From the NCBI GenBank assembly GCA_964543275.1, contig CAZIWW010000012.1, positions 1-22,142 of the forward strand: a stretch of DNA of 22,142 nt, written 5' to 3'. A program made the translations under genes and the position numbers. This document shows, piece after piece, positions 7,267 through 13,848 of this stretch; the first letter of the stretch is position 1; every line of letters starts with the position of its first letter. The notes beneath the pieces are model-generated. The model worked only from the letters and a program-made list of their open reading frames with translations, was not told the origin of the DNA and did not search any database. The stretch comes from CAZIWW01 sp964543275 (GTDB lineage: Bacteria; Patescibacteriota; Minisyncoccia; Moranbacterales; UBA11712).

Positions 7267-7932
7267 TTAATCTTCTAGTAATAATTTTTCTAATTCTTTC
7301 TTTTCTTTCATATAAAGTGAGTTCTCCATTACAAAATCCTTATACTCATCAAACCTATAATCAAATTGGCTCAAGATAACATCCTTATTACAAATCTTAC
7401 TATCTCTAATTCCAAAATAGTCCGGTAGGCTGGAGTATTTCCACTCGCGATTTTTATAACCATGGATAAAGTGATTGTTATTCACATACGCCGAGAGGTA
7501 TAGTAAGTAGCTGTTGGAATTTATATGAACCGCCTTAAACTTTCCCTGAAACAAAGAACCGGTTCTTTCATTTCTATTGTTGAAATAGTGAGTATAGCTT
7601 GTCCCCAGTTTATGCATAAACTTCTCAATCCCTTTTTCTCTGAGCTGCCTTACAATTAAATGATAATGATTTGGGTTTAGGCAGTAAGCAACAAATTCCA
7701 CTAATGGCTTAGATTTAACCTTTAATTTCGGAAAATCCCAGAGCCGAGCTCTGGGACGATACTTTCGGAAATCTTTCCAGGCTGCCATTAAACCATCCTT
7801 TTCATCATTTAGTAAATTCATTGAAAGCAGGAATCTTCTATAATCCATTTCGTCATTAAAGACAATTCTTTTGTCTACACCCCTATTTAAGATATGATAA
7901 TACTCGCCTATAGCAAATTCAATTTTTCTCAT
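7267..7932 (-). CDS. REP-associated tyrosine transposase (RAYT, TnpA_REP/Y1_Tnp)
   Basis: A 221-aa single-stranded-DNA nuclease of the IS200/Y1 HUH superfamily. Domain signs are the N-terminal YYHILNRGVDKRIVFND (res ~11-27), the HUH pair in CLNPNHYHLIVRQ (H89, H91), and the C-terminal HKLGTSYTHYFN..RTGSLFQGKFKAV block (107-134), which carries the candidate nucleophile tyrosine (Y113 or Y116). RAYTs are usually single copy, domesticated, and act on genomic REP hairpins. Here REP-like hairpins flank the gene, and one copy lies inside the reading frame at codons ~60-66 (RPRARLWD). The gene begins within trmD (14-nt overlap), so it is probably co-expressed with trmD. It is intact from start to stop. 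Whether it is still active is unknown. Confidence 0.9.
   Translation of the reverse strand: MRKIEFAIGEYYHILNRGVDKRIVFNDEMDYRRFLLSMNLLNDEKDGLMAAWKDFRKYRPRARLWDFPKLKVKSKPLVEFVAYCLNPNHYHLIVRQLREKGIEKFMHKLGTSYTHYFNNRNERTGSLFQGKFKAVHINSNSYLLYLSAYVNNNHFIHGYKNREWKYSSLPDYFGIRDSKICNKDVILSQFDYRFDEYKDFVMENSLYMKEKKELEKLLLED
7736..7756. repeat. REP-like hairpin R2 inside the RAYT gene
   Basis: TCCCAGAGC and GCTCTGGGA around the loop CGA, i.e. the R1 sequence in opposite orientation, with a perfect 9-bp stem. It is translated in frame as RPRARLWD between the N-terminal strand region and the HUH motif, where related transposases vary in length. Confidence 0.85.
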
Positions 7933-8650
7933 TTTTTTCTTTTAATCTTAGAGCTCGGCTCTGGGATTTCTGGGATTTCCACTTCTCAATCTCTTTATGG
8001 TTCCCACTAAGTAATATCTTTGGCACTCTCCAGCCTTTAAAATTTTCAGGTTTGGTGTATTGAGGATATTCAAGATAACCTTTCTTAAAAAAAGACTCGT
8101 CTTTCAATGATGCAATATTGCCTAAAACATTAGGGATGAGTCGAGCTACCGAATCTACTAAAACCATAGCCGGCAGCTCCCCGCCAGTCAGCACATAATC
8201 ACCAATGGATATTTCCTCGTCAGCCAGATACTTAATCACTCGTTCATCTACTCCCTCATATCTCCCGCAAATTAAAATTAAATTTTCGCACTTCGCCAGC
8301 CGTTTCGCGTCAGTTTGAGTATATTTTTCACCTTTAGCGGAAAATAAAATAGTTCTGGTCTTTTCATTGTTTCGACTTTGAACTTGGGCTTTTTTTTGAA
8401 ATTTGAAATTTGAAATTTGAAATTTAATCACCTGAAGACAATTATAAATGGGCTCCACCTTCATCACCATTCCCGCTCCTCCGCCATAAGGCGTATCATC
8501 CACAGTTTTGTGTTTATCTTTAGCATAATCTCGAAGATTATAAACCTTTATCTCAAACAAATTATTTTCCCGCGCGCGCTTAATAATGCTCTCATTAAAA
8601 TAAGAGTCGAAGATTTTAGGAAAAATTGTGATGATGTGAAAAGTCGTCAT
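7919..8650 (-). CDS. trmD: tRNA (guanine-N1)-methyltransferase TrmD
   Basis: SPOUT-class dimeric enzyme that makes m1G37 in tRNAs and prevents +1 frameshifting. It has 243 aa. Visible motifs are FHIITIFPKIFDSYFNESI at the N-terminus, DDTPYGGGAGMVMKVEP (res ~51-67), the SAM knot LILICGRYEGVDERV and SIGDYVLTGGELPAMVLVDSVARL, and LEYPQYTKPENFKGWRVPKILLSGNH. Two repeat-derived oddities stand out. Residues ~74-97 (VIKFQISNFKFQKKAQ...) are an in-frame heptad-array insert in the linker before TRTILFSAKG. The C-terminal tail after EIEKWK (SQKSQSRALRLKEKNEKN) is encoded partly by REP-like hairpin R3 and does not end in the usual RPDL-type motif. Its 3' end overlaps the RAYT start by 14 nt. The enzyme core looks complete. 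Confidence 0.95.
   Translation of the reverse strand: MTTFHIITIFPKIFDSYFNESIIKRARENNLFEIKVYNLRDYAKDKHKTVDDTPYGGGAGMVMKVEPIYNCLQVIKFQISNFKFQKKAQVQSRNNEKTRTILFSAKGEKYTQTDAKRLAKCENLILICGRYEGVDERVIKYLADEEISIGDYVLTGGELPAMVLVDSVARLIPNVLGNIASLKDESFFKKGYLEYPQYTKPENFKGWRVPKILLSGNHKEIEKWKSQKSQSRALRLKEKNEKN
7946..7966. repeat. REP-like hairpin R3, in the trmD 3' end
   Basis: The right arm GCTCTGGGA and the loop TCG match R1 exactly. The left arm TCTTAGAGC has two mismatches to TCCCAGAGC. It is followed by a direct repeat of TGGGATTTC (7963-7980 region). The segment encodes SQSRALR near the TrmD C-terminus. Confidence 0.7.
8399..8425. repeat. Heptanucleotide array inside trmD
   Basis: 3.9 exact copies of AAATTTG (plus strand), the same word and orientation as in murB 879-912. 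Looser heptads precede it (TTTCGAC, TTTGAAC, TTGGGCT from ~8370). The trmD coding strand reads KFQISNFKFQ at residues ~76-85. Confidence 0.9.
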
Positions 8651-8770
8651 TCTTTACAAATTACGAATCTATTACGAATATACGAATAAGTTTTACGAAA
8701 GAAATAGTTCTGTTTTGGGCAGCGTCCTTGCTTTGTATTCGTATATTCGTACGAAATTCGTAATTCGTAG
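8651..8770. repeat. khpA-trmD spacer: inverted ACGAAT/ATTCGT arrays
   Basis: The left side has ATTACGA, ATCTATT, ACGAATA, TACGAAT words (8660-8687). The right side has ATTCGTA, TATTCGT, ATTCGTA, ATTCGTA words (8737-8769). The arms are mutually complementary with a ~45-nt loop. The element ends right at the trmD start codon. Confidence 0.75.
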
Positions 8771-8773
8771 ACA

Positions 8774-8809
8774 AAAGCAAAAACCGCACTACAATAGTAA
8801 CACGGTTTT
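8774..8809 (-). terminator. Possible weak terminator after khpA
   Basis: On the minus strand AAAACCG (8809-8803) can pair with CGGTTTT (8786-8780) across a ~16-nt loop, followed by TTGCTTTTG. It lies ~35 nt after the khpA stop. The stem is short and A/T-rich, so at most partial termination is expected. Confidence 0.35.
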
Positions 8810-8842
8810 CACGTAAAATGAAGTCTTTAAGACTTGATAAAT

Positions 8843-9166
8843 CTACATTTTGATGTCCCCGACGACATCGTCAATGCTCCGGCTGGATTCTCTGTCTCTG
8901 TTTCTCCCTCTGCCAACGGAACCTTCCGGTTCGTTGATCTTGAGGTTGACTCGAGCGTTGTTTTTGGCGCCTACCACTCGCAGAAGAGTTCGGATAGCCT
9001 TAGCCGTGGCTCCTTCTCTTCCGATGACCATCCCCATGTCTTTGGGATCCACATCGAGTGTGATAAGCACTCCTCTTTCATCAATTTCCCGAGCACTCTT
9101 AACCGCATCCGGATTGTCAACTAGAGTCTTAACGATATACTCAACAAACTCTTGATCTTTTTCCAT
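8843..9166 (-). CDS. khpA: KH-domain RNA-binding protein KhpA
   Basis: A small RNA-binding protein that elsewhere pairs with KhpB/EloR and influences cell-wall elongation and division. The 107-aa product begins MEKDQEFVEYIVKTLVDNPD, typical of KhpA. It has a single KH domain with the GxxG loop in GMVIGREGATAKAIRTLLR (res ~45-63) and ARVNLKINEPEG afterwards. The usual protein is ~75-80 aa. This one has an extra ~25-residue charged tail rich in Arg, Ser and Asp. The gene order rpsP-khpA-trmD is the common bacterial order, which supports the call. ATG 9166 is preceded by AAAAGAG and, 10 nt away, by a TATAAT box. Confidence 0.9.
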   Translation of the reverse strand: MEKDQEFVEYIVKTLVDNPDAVKSAREIDERGVLITLDVDPKDMGMVIGREGATAKAIRTLLRVVGAKNNARVNLKINEPEGSVGRGRNRDRESSRSIDDVVGDIKM

Positions 9167-9176
9167 CTCTTTTCTG

Positions 9177-9182
9177 ATTATA
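9177..9182 (-). promoter_or_regulatory. -10 box upstream of khpA
   Basis: A perfect TATAAT (minus strand) ends 10 nt before the khpA ATG, so the predicted 5' leader is only a few nucleotides. No convincing -35 hexamer is present. It could give khpA-trmD expression independent of rpsP. Confidence 0.4.
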
Positions 9183-9298
9183 TCTATTAATCGGAAAGTG
9201 GTTTTTCGGACATCGACCTTTAGGAAACTCTGTCCACCAACTTATCCTGATAGTGTCTGTATTATGTAGGAATTGCTAGAAAAAGTCAAATGGAGAAA
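9183..9298. other. khpA upstream spacer up to the gap
   Basis: No gene was seen. The last ~20 bases before the Ns read as A-rich heptads (TAGAAAA, AGTCAAA, TGGAGAA), resembling the start of a heptad arm. The missing sequence may therefore hold a repeat hairpin like those of the neighbouring spacers. Confidence 0.4.
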
Positions 9299-9398
9299 NN
9301 NNNNNNNNNNNNNNNNNNNNNNNNNNNNNNNNNNNNNNNNNNNNNNNNNNNNNNNNNNNNNNNNNNNNNNNNNNNNNNNNNNNNNNNNNNNNNNNNNN
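9299..9398. other. Scaffold gap of 100 Ns
   Basis: Exactly 100 Ns, a conventional placeholder length; the true size is unknown. It removes the 3' end of rpsP and part of the rpsP-khpA spacer. Confidence 0.98.
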
Positions 9399-9811
9399 TT
9401 TTCTTCCACCTTGTCAGCAGAAACCTCGACCGGCTTTTTTTCTTTTTCCTCTTCAACAGCCTCCTTAGGCTTTTCCTTCTTGACGGTCTCTTCGGTCTTT
9501 TCATTTCCTTTATCCGTCAGCTTCTTTGCCTCCTCTTCTTTCTTTTCCCGCCTTATTTTAACAGCCTTTTTAGGTCCTTCAATAATTCCAGCTGACACCA
9601 AAAGATTGTGAGCGCTGTCGGAGCACTTAGCGCCATTGCCAAGCCAGTATTTGATTCTTTCCTTATTAAAGCTTTTTCCTTTAGTATGCGGATTATAAAA
9701 ACCTAGGGCATCAATAAACTTCCCTTTAATTGAAGCCGAATGTTCCGCCACCACTAATCTAAAAAAAGCTTTATTCCTTTTTCCTCGCCGAGTGAGTCTG
9801 ATTTTAAGCAT
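9399..9811 (-). CDS. rpsP: 30S ribosomal protein bS16 (3' end lost in gap)
   Basis: bS16 binds 16S rRNA and is needed for 30S assembly. The start is ATG 9811, giving MLKIRLTRRGKRNKAFFRLV, the canonical bS16 N-terminus. A longer frame to 9832 adds seven atypical residues and is rejected. FIDALGFYNPHTKGKSFNKERIKYWLGNGAKCSDSAHNLL completes the domain by residue ~75. Beyond it is a Lys/Glu-rich tail of at least 55 residues running into the gap. bS16 is commonly 80-90 aa, so this is a large charged extension. The true C-terminus is unseen. The next genes khpA and trmD follow in the usual order. Confidence 0.95.
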
Positions 9812-10018
9812 AGAAACGAAACTATTGTTCAAATTAAACCACTAACTTATACTATTCAAAGTTATTAACTTTGTCAATGTATATGAGGCTCAAGTTCAAA
9901 GCACAAAGTTGCAATTAGAAACTAAAAGTCGCTCAAAAGTTTTTAGTTAACTTTGAATTTTTCCGCCCGAGACGGATCAGTCACCAGACAAGAACTTTAC
10001 ACTTTGAATTTCGCGCTT
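9812..10018. other. smc-rpsP spacer
   Basis: About 200 bp without a gene. Its smc-proximal part is the two-arm heptad element listed separately. The part next to rpsP (9812-9893) is A/T-rich with no clear signal. Confidence 0.6.
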
Positions 10019-10028
10019 TTAACTTTTA
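9894..10028. repeat. smc-rpsP two-arm heptad hairpin reaching the smc stop
   Basis: The left arm is GTTCAAA, GCACAAA, GTTGCAA, TTAGAAA, CTAAAAG (9894-9928). The right arm is ACTTTAC, ACTTTGA, ATTTCGC, GCTTTTA, ACTTTTA (9994-10028). A second T-rich stretch lies at 9938-9963. The right arm includes the smc stop codon (10019-10021). The word GCGCTTTTAACTTT there also occurs at the murB stop. Confidence 0.85.
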
Positions 10029-12334
10029 AGTTCGCCTCCCTTTCCCACTTGATCCAACTTCACCGATAGTACTTTGGAAACACCGTCGTCGCCCATAGTG
10101 ACACCGTAAAGAATCGAAGCCTGACGCATAGTTTCCCGATTGTGAGTTATTAGCACAAATTGAGTTTGACATGACAACTCATGAAGAATTCTGCTAAACC
10201 GTCTGGAGTTGGCTTCATCCAAAGCCGCTTCAATTTCGTCCAAGACAGCAAAAGGAGGCGGATTATTTGAGATAATAGCGAAAAGAAGAGCCTGCGAAGT
10301 CAGCGCTCTTTCCCCGCCCGAGAGCATATTGAGACTCGAAATCTTTTTCCCTGGAGGAACAGCTTTAATCTCGATTCCCATCTCTTTTTCCTCTCTTTTC
10401 TGATCCTCTCCGTTCAATTCATCAACCCCTTCATCATCGCGATTGCTTCTTACGCCTTTCCGCGTCTCTACTTTTATCTTGATCAGCTCGGCATTCCCAC
10501 CGCCAAAAATTATTTTGAAATATTTGGAGAAATCGGCGTTAACCTTTTCAAAAGTTTTCTCAAAAGAAATTTTTATTTTATCATCCATTTCCTTAACAAT
10601 TTCAACTAGCGACACGATCGCTTTTTCCAAATCCCGCGATTGACTCTTTAAAAAGTCGTGTCTTTTCTGCGTCTCCTCGTACTCTTCAATTATCATTGGA
10701 TCAATAGCTCCGATCTGCTCCGCTTGGGCTTTAAGTCGATTAACTTCTCTCTCCAGACTGCCCGTATCCAATAATTCTTCATCAATCCGAATCGAATTAA
10801 GCCGGCTGGGGTCGCTCATTGACAATTCTTCCGCGACCTTCTTTCGCAGATCTTCTTCTTTGACTTCAAGCTTAGCTAGATTGATCCTCGTCTCGTTCAG
10901 TTTTTCCCTAACTATATTTATTTTGCTCTGCCTTTCTCTCAGCTCCGCTTCTAGTTCAAAATAGCGGCTGCGGGATTCCCTATCCTCTCTAAATAGATTA
11001 TCAATTTCACGCTTATTTTTCTTAACCCGCTGGTTTAAAATAGATATTCTTCGCGCGAGATCGTTCTTTCGATTCTCAAGCTCTCCAATAACCTTTAAAT
11101 CGACTACATTTTCCCTCTTACTGGATCGACGCGCTTTCTTGCCTTTGCAAATCTCCTCGCATAACTTTTCCATCTCGCCTCTTAAATAACTAAACTTCTT
11201 TTTCAGTTTTTCCAACTGATCGAAGCTGGAAATTTTGTTCAAATCTCTCTCTATTTCTTCATACTCCGCGCGAATTTTTTTAAATTCTTCCTTAATATAG
11301 AGAAAGTCAATTGGAATATCGTCAATCATCTCAAAGTTTTTAGCCTTTTCCTTTTCCTTTTCCATTTCAATCCTAGCCTCCGTCACCGCCAGTTGCTTTC
11401 TTAGCTGGTTGATATCAGCAAAGATTTCTTCTCGCTTTTTTTCCAAGCTATTTCTTTTATTCTCAAAATCCTCATTCGCGCTAGATTCCTTCTTAACTTT
11501 TATTTCTAAGTTATCAATCTGCCGCTGGAGCTTCATTTCCTCCCTGCCAATTTCTTCTTTCTCTTCCAAAATTTTCTCTTTCTCCCTTTCAATCTTCCGC
11601 CAATAAAATCCATAGAGCAGTTCCTGTTTCTCTCGAAGTTTTTCCGCCACCTCCTCTCCCTTCCTAGCCTTTTCCGATTGCCTCTTTAAAACTTTGAGAT
11701 GAGGTTCAATTTCCCTGATTAAATCATAGACTCTCTGAAGATTGCCGCGGCTCGAATCCAATTTTCGCAAAGATCTGTCCTTTTTTAGCTGATACGGCTT
11801 TACTCCTGCCGCCTCTTCAAGAATAATTCTTCTCTCCGCCGCCGTCGCGTCAAGAACAGCGTCAGCCATTCCTTGATTAATAATGCAATAACTCCTCTGT
11901 CCAATTCCGCCCTTGGCCAAAATATCAACAATGTCGATTAATCGGACTCTGCTTCCGTTAATTAGATATTCGCTTTCCCCGCTCCGATAGAGTTTGCGAG
12001 TAATCACAACTTCGGAAAATTCAATAGGAATTTTTTTATCAGCGTTGTCAAAAAAAAGAGAAACTTTAGCGCTTCCCATCTGGGCTTTTTTCCCTGAACC
12101 GGCAAAAATAATGTCCTCCGACTTCCTGCCGCGAAGGTTCTTCAGCGACTGTTCACCCATAGCCCACTTAATGGCGTCAGCCACATTGCTCTTGCCGCTG
12201 CCATTAGGACCCACGATGGCCGTAATGCCGCATTTTTTATCACCTTTTATCAAACTGCAGGAAGGCAAAAAATCTAAATTAGTTTTAGCGGCAAAAGACT
12301 TAAAACCGGATATCTCAACTCTCTTTAAATACAT
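10019..12334 (-). CDS. smc: Chromosome segregation ATPase SMC, short form without visible hinge
   Basis: SMC dimers with ScpA/B organise and segregate the chromosome. ATG 12334 (MYLKRVEISGFKSF) is the canonical SMC start; the 54 codons upstream in frame are a translated repeat array and are excluded. Head motifs are Walker A GPNGSGKS (res 42-49), NQGMADAVLDATAAERR...EEAAGV, signature LSGGERALTSQ (671-681), Walker B FAVLDEIEAALDE (695-707) and VLITHNRETM. Between the head halves are charged coiled coils and IGAIDPMIIEEYEETQKRHDFL, the usual C-terminal coil entry. The total is 771 aa, against about 1,150-1,200 for most bacterial SMCs. No ~150-residue globular glycine-rich hinge is evident; a break-like segment EMIDDIPIDFLYI (~res 340) lies mid-coil. 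It could be SMC or a divergent SMC-like protein, but the rnc neighbour supports smc. Confidence 0.9.
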   Translation of the reverse strand: MYLKRVEISGFKSFAAKTNLDFLPSCSLIKGDKKCGITAIVGPNGSGKSNVADAIKWAMGEQSLKNLRGRKSEDIIFAGSGKKAQMGSAKVSLFFDNADKKIPIEFSEVVITRKLYRSGESEYLINGSRVRLIDIVDILAKGGIGQRSYCIINQGMADAVLDATAAERRIILEEAAGVKPYQLKKDRSLRKLDSSRGNLQRVYDLIREIEPHLKVLKRQSEKARKGEEVAEKLREKQELLYGFYWRKIEREKEKILEEKEEIGREEMKLQRQIDNLEIKVKKESSANEDFENKRNSLEKKREEIFADINQLRKQLAVTEARIEMEKEKEKAKNFEMIDDIPIDFLYIKEEFKKIRAEYEEIERDLNKISSFDQLEKLKKKFSYLRGEMEKLCEEICKGKKARRSSKRENVVDLKVIGELENRKNDLARRISILNQRVKKNKREIDNLFREDRESRSRYFELEAELRERQSKINIVREKLNETRINLAKLEVKEEDLRKKVAEELSMSDPSRLNSIRIDEELLDTGSLEREVNRLKAQAEQIGAIDPMIIEEYEETQKRHDFLKSQSRDLEKAIVSLVEIVKEMDDKIKISFEKTFEKVNADFSKYFKIIFGGGNAELIKIKVETRKGVRSNRDDEGVDELNGEDQKREEKEMGIEIKAVPPGKKISSLNMLSGGERALTSQALLFAIISNNPPPFAVLDEIEAALDEANSRRFSRILHELSCQTQFVLITHNRETMRQASILYGVTMGDDGVSKVLSVKLDQVGKGGELKS

Positions 12335-12357
12335 TTTTGTTTTCGTAATTAAAATCC

Positions 12358-12479
12358 GAAATTCGAAGCACGAAGCACGAAACAAATCCAAAATTCTAAT
12401 ATCTAAATTCAAAACGTTTAAAAGTTTGGATTTCGAATTTAGATATTGTTTCGGATTTAGATATTCGAATTTCGGATTT
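12358..12479. repeat. rnc-smc spacer: two-arm heptad hairpin
   Basis: Eight consecutive A-rich heptads (GAAATTC, GAAGCAC twice, GAAACAA, ATCCAAA, ATTCTAA, TATCTAA, ATTCAAA) fill 12358-12413. Complementary T-rich heptads (GTTTGGA, TTTCGAA, TTTAGAT, ATTGTTT, CGGATTT, AGATATT, CGAATTT, CGGATTT) fill 12424-12479, with a ~10-nt loop. This is the clearest example in the window. Confidence 0.9.
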
Positions 12480-12489
12480 AGCCCTTCTA

Positions 12490-13179
12490 CTACCACCCTT
12501 TCGCTTCCAGCCCATTTTTTGCTGCCTCCCTCTGCGCCTCCTGCTTGGAAGATCCCTCGCCTTGAGCCACTTCTTCATCGCCCAAGAAAACTCCAACCAC
12601 AAAATGCTTATCGTGATCGGGACCAGTTTCAGATATAACTCTGTAACTTGGAGTCATGCCCACTCTATCCTGTGCCTCCTCCTGAAAATGAGATTTAGCA
12701 TCCAAGTAAAGTTTCTTCGCGATAACTTCTTTGAGGTGGACTATTACATTGTTTATTATAAATTTTTCAGCCGCTTTATACCCCTGATCAAGATAAACAG
12801 CTCCAATAATCGCCTCCAGTGCGTTGGCTAAAAGATAACTTCTCGCCCGGCCGGTGTCCTTTGCCTCGCCGCGACTCATAAGTAAATATTCTTCCACTCC
12901 CAAATTTTTCGAGATTCCAAAAAGCATTTCTCTATTCACCAAAGCCGCCCGCCAGTTGGTAAGCTCCCCTTCCGGATTAGGAAAATTCTTGTAAAGGTAA
13001 TCCGTAACCACTAATTCTAAAACAGCGTCCCCCAAAAATTCCAGCCGCTCGTTATGATCCAGCGGATAACCGCGGTTTTCGTTAAGATACGAACGATGGG
13101 TTACCGCTGTTCTAAGAAGATCGAGGTTATTGAATTTCACATCTATCTTACTTGCGAGATTTTTTATATCCTTGCCCAT
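12490..13179 (-). CDS. rnc: Ribonuclease III
   Basis: Double-strand-specific endoribonuclease that matures rRNA and processes structured mRNAs. It has 229 aa. The catalytic domain has THRSYLNEN, the signature ERLEFLGDAVLEL (res ~44-56), RAALVN and the second acidic site in LANALEAIIGAVYLDQG. A C-terminal dsRNA-binding domain runs from ~res 155 (DAKSHFQEEAQDR) to GEGSSKQEAQREAAKNGLEA. The start is ATG 13179 (MGKDIKN) or ATG 13185, two codons earlier (MLMGKD); the upstream frame MRLGFWIG is repeat sequence. It lies directly upstream of smc, a frequent bacterial pairing. The heptad hairpins in this transcript and in 23S rRNA would be plausible RNase III substrates, which is inference only. Confidence 0.96.
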   Translation of the reverse strand: MGKDIKNLASKIDVKFNNLDLLRTAVTHRSYLNENRGYPLDHNERLEFLGDAVLELVVTDYLYKNFPNPEGELTNWRAALVNREMLFGISKNLGVEEYLLMSRGEAKDTGRARSYLLANALEAIIGAVYLDQGYKAAEKFIINNVIVHLKEVIAKKLYLDAKSHFQEEAQDRVGMTPSYRVISETGPDHDKHFVVGVFLGDEEVAQGEGSSKQEAQREAAKNGLEAKGW

Positions 13180-13190
13180 AAGCATCCCAA

Positions 13191-13323
13191 TCCAAAATCC
13201 CAAGCGCAAAACTCAAAACAAACCCAAAGCTCAAAGCCCAAATGCTTAAAATCCCTCGTTTTGAATTTTAGTCATTTGGATTTTGATATTGTTTTGGATT
13301 TTGAATTTTGAAATCTGGATTTA
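13191..13323. repeat. nusB-rnc spacer: two-arm heptad hairpin
   Basis: The left arm carries TCCAAAA, TCCCAAG, CGCAAAA, CTCAAAA, a phase slip, then AAAGCTC, AAAGCCC, AAATGCT (13191-13246). The right arm carries GTTTTGA, ATTTTAG, TCATTTG, GATTTTG, TTTTGGA, TTTTGAA, TTTTGAA (13258-13311). The left arm starts 5 nt upstream of the rnc start codons and overlaps any rnc ribosome-binding site. Confidence 0.85.
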
Positions 13324-13350
13324 AAAATAAATTATAAATATCTCAACAAA

Positions 13351-13839
13351 CTATTCTTCACTCGAATCAGTTTTATTTTCAGCGCTACTTTTATCCTCCG
13401 CCTTATCGTCTTTCATCGGCTCGCCCATCTCCCGATAAATCGTCCCCAACACTCCGTTGATAAATCTACCGGAGGATTCGCCGCCAAAAGTTTTAGCCAA
13501 TTCTATTGATTCATTGATAGCCACCTTGGGCGGAACTTCCTCGTAATCGCCAAACACTAATTCGAAAATTCCCAGCCTTAAAATATTCCTGTCCACCGTA
13601 GTTACCTGTTCCAACGGCCACTCCGGCGCGCACTTTTCAATCAGCGCGTCAATCTTTTTCCTGTATTTCAACACTCCCTTAACCAGAGAATGAACAAAAG
13701 TTTCGTCCTCAATGCCCGGTCCAAACTCTTTTACATTGTGCTTAATTATTTCATCAACAGCATCGCTTTTCCTGCCTCTAAAGTCCCATTCATAGAGACT
13801 TTGCATAGCAATGCTTCTGGAAAGATGACGATTAGCCAT
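13351..13839 (-). CDS. nusB: Transcription antitermination factor NusB
   Basis: RNA-binding all-helical protein that, with NusE/S10, binds boxA and supports rRNA antitermination. It has 162 aa from ATG 13839, giving MANRHLSRSIAMQSLYEWDF; the five codons upstream in frame are repeat sequence. Typical NusB segments follow: FVHSLVKGVLKYRKKIDALI, WPLEQVTTVDRNILRLGIFEL (res ~85-105) and VAINESIELAKTFGGESSGRFINGVLG (~115-141). The last ~20 residues are acidic and low complexity (DDKAEDKSSAENKTDSSEE), an extension beyond the usual ~140 residues. It is flanked by rpmF upstream and rnc downstream. Confidence 0.95.
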   Translation of the reverse strand: MANRHLSRSIAMQSLYEWDFRGRKSDAVDEIIKHNVKEFGPGIEDETFVHSLVKGVLKYRKKIDALIEKCAPEWPLEQVTTVDRNILRLGIFELVFGDYEEVPPKVAINESIELAKTFGGESSGRFINGVLGTIYREMGEPMKDDKAEDKSSAENKTDSSEE

Positions 13840-13848
13840 GTATGGAAA

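Larger units (their letters stand above)
7234..7966 (-). mobile_element. RAYT unit bounded by two REP-like hairpins
   Basis: The tyrosine transposase gene lies between two same-oriented hairpins, R1 (7234-7254) and R3 (7946-7966), both with loop TCG. This is the arrangement expected of a RAYT that recognises its own REP sequences. The unit is wedged between trmD and ftsW. Its R3 end lies inside the trmD 3' coding end and its R1 end lies 11 nt upstream of the ftsW start codon. Exact boundaries cannot be set, because no target duplication is expected for this class. Confidence 0.6.

Noticed and set aside
8820..8836. Palindrome AAGTCTT-T-AAGACTT next to the khpA stop as a terminator or operator
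   Set aside because: Short, A/T-rich and without a T-run; no evidence of function beyond chance.
12335..12496. A 54-residue N-terminal extension of SMC
   Set aside because: It is a translation of the heptad array (LNPKQYLNSKSK type); the canonical SMC start MYLKRVEISGFKSF follows it.
11994..12638. A 214-codon plus-strand frame
   Set aside because: It is antisense to smc and rnc, whose protein motifs are unmistakable, and spans the repeat hairpin.
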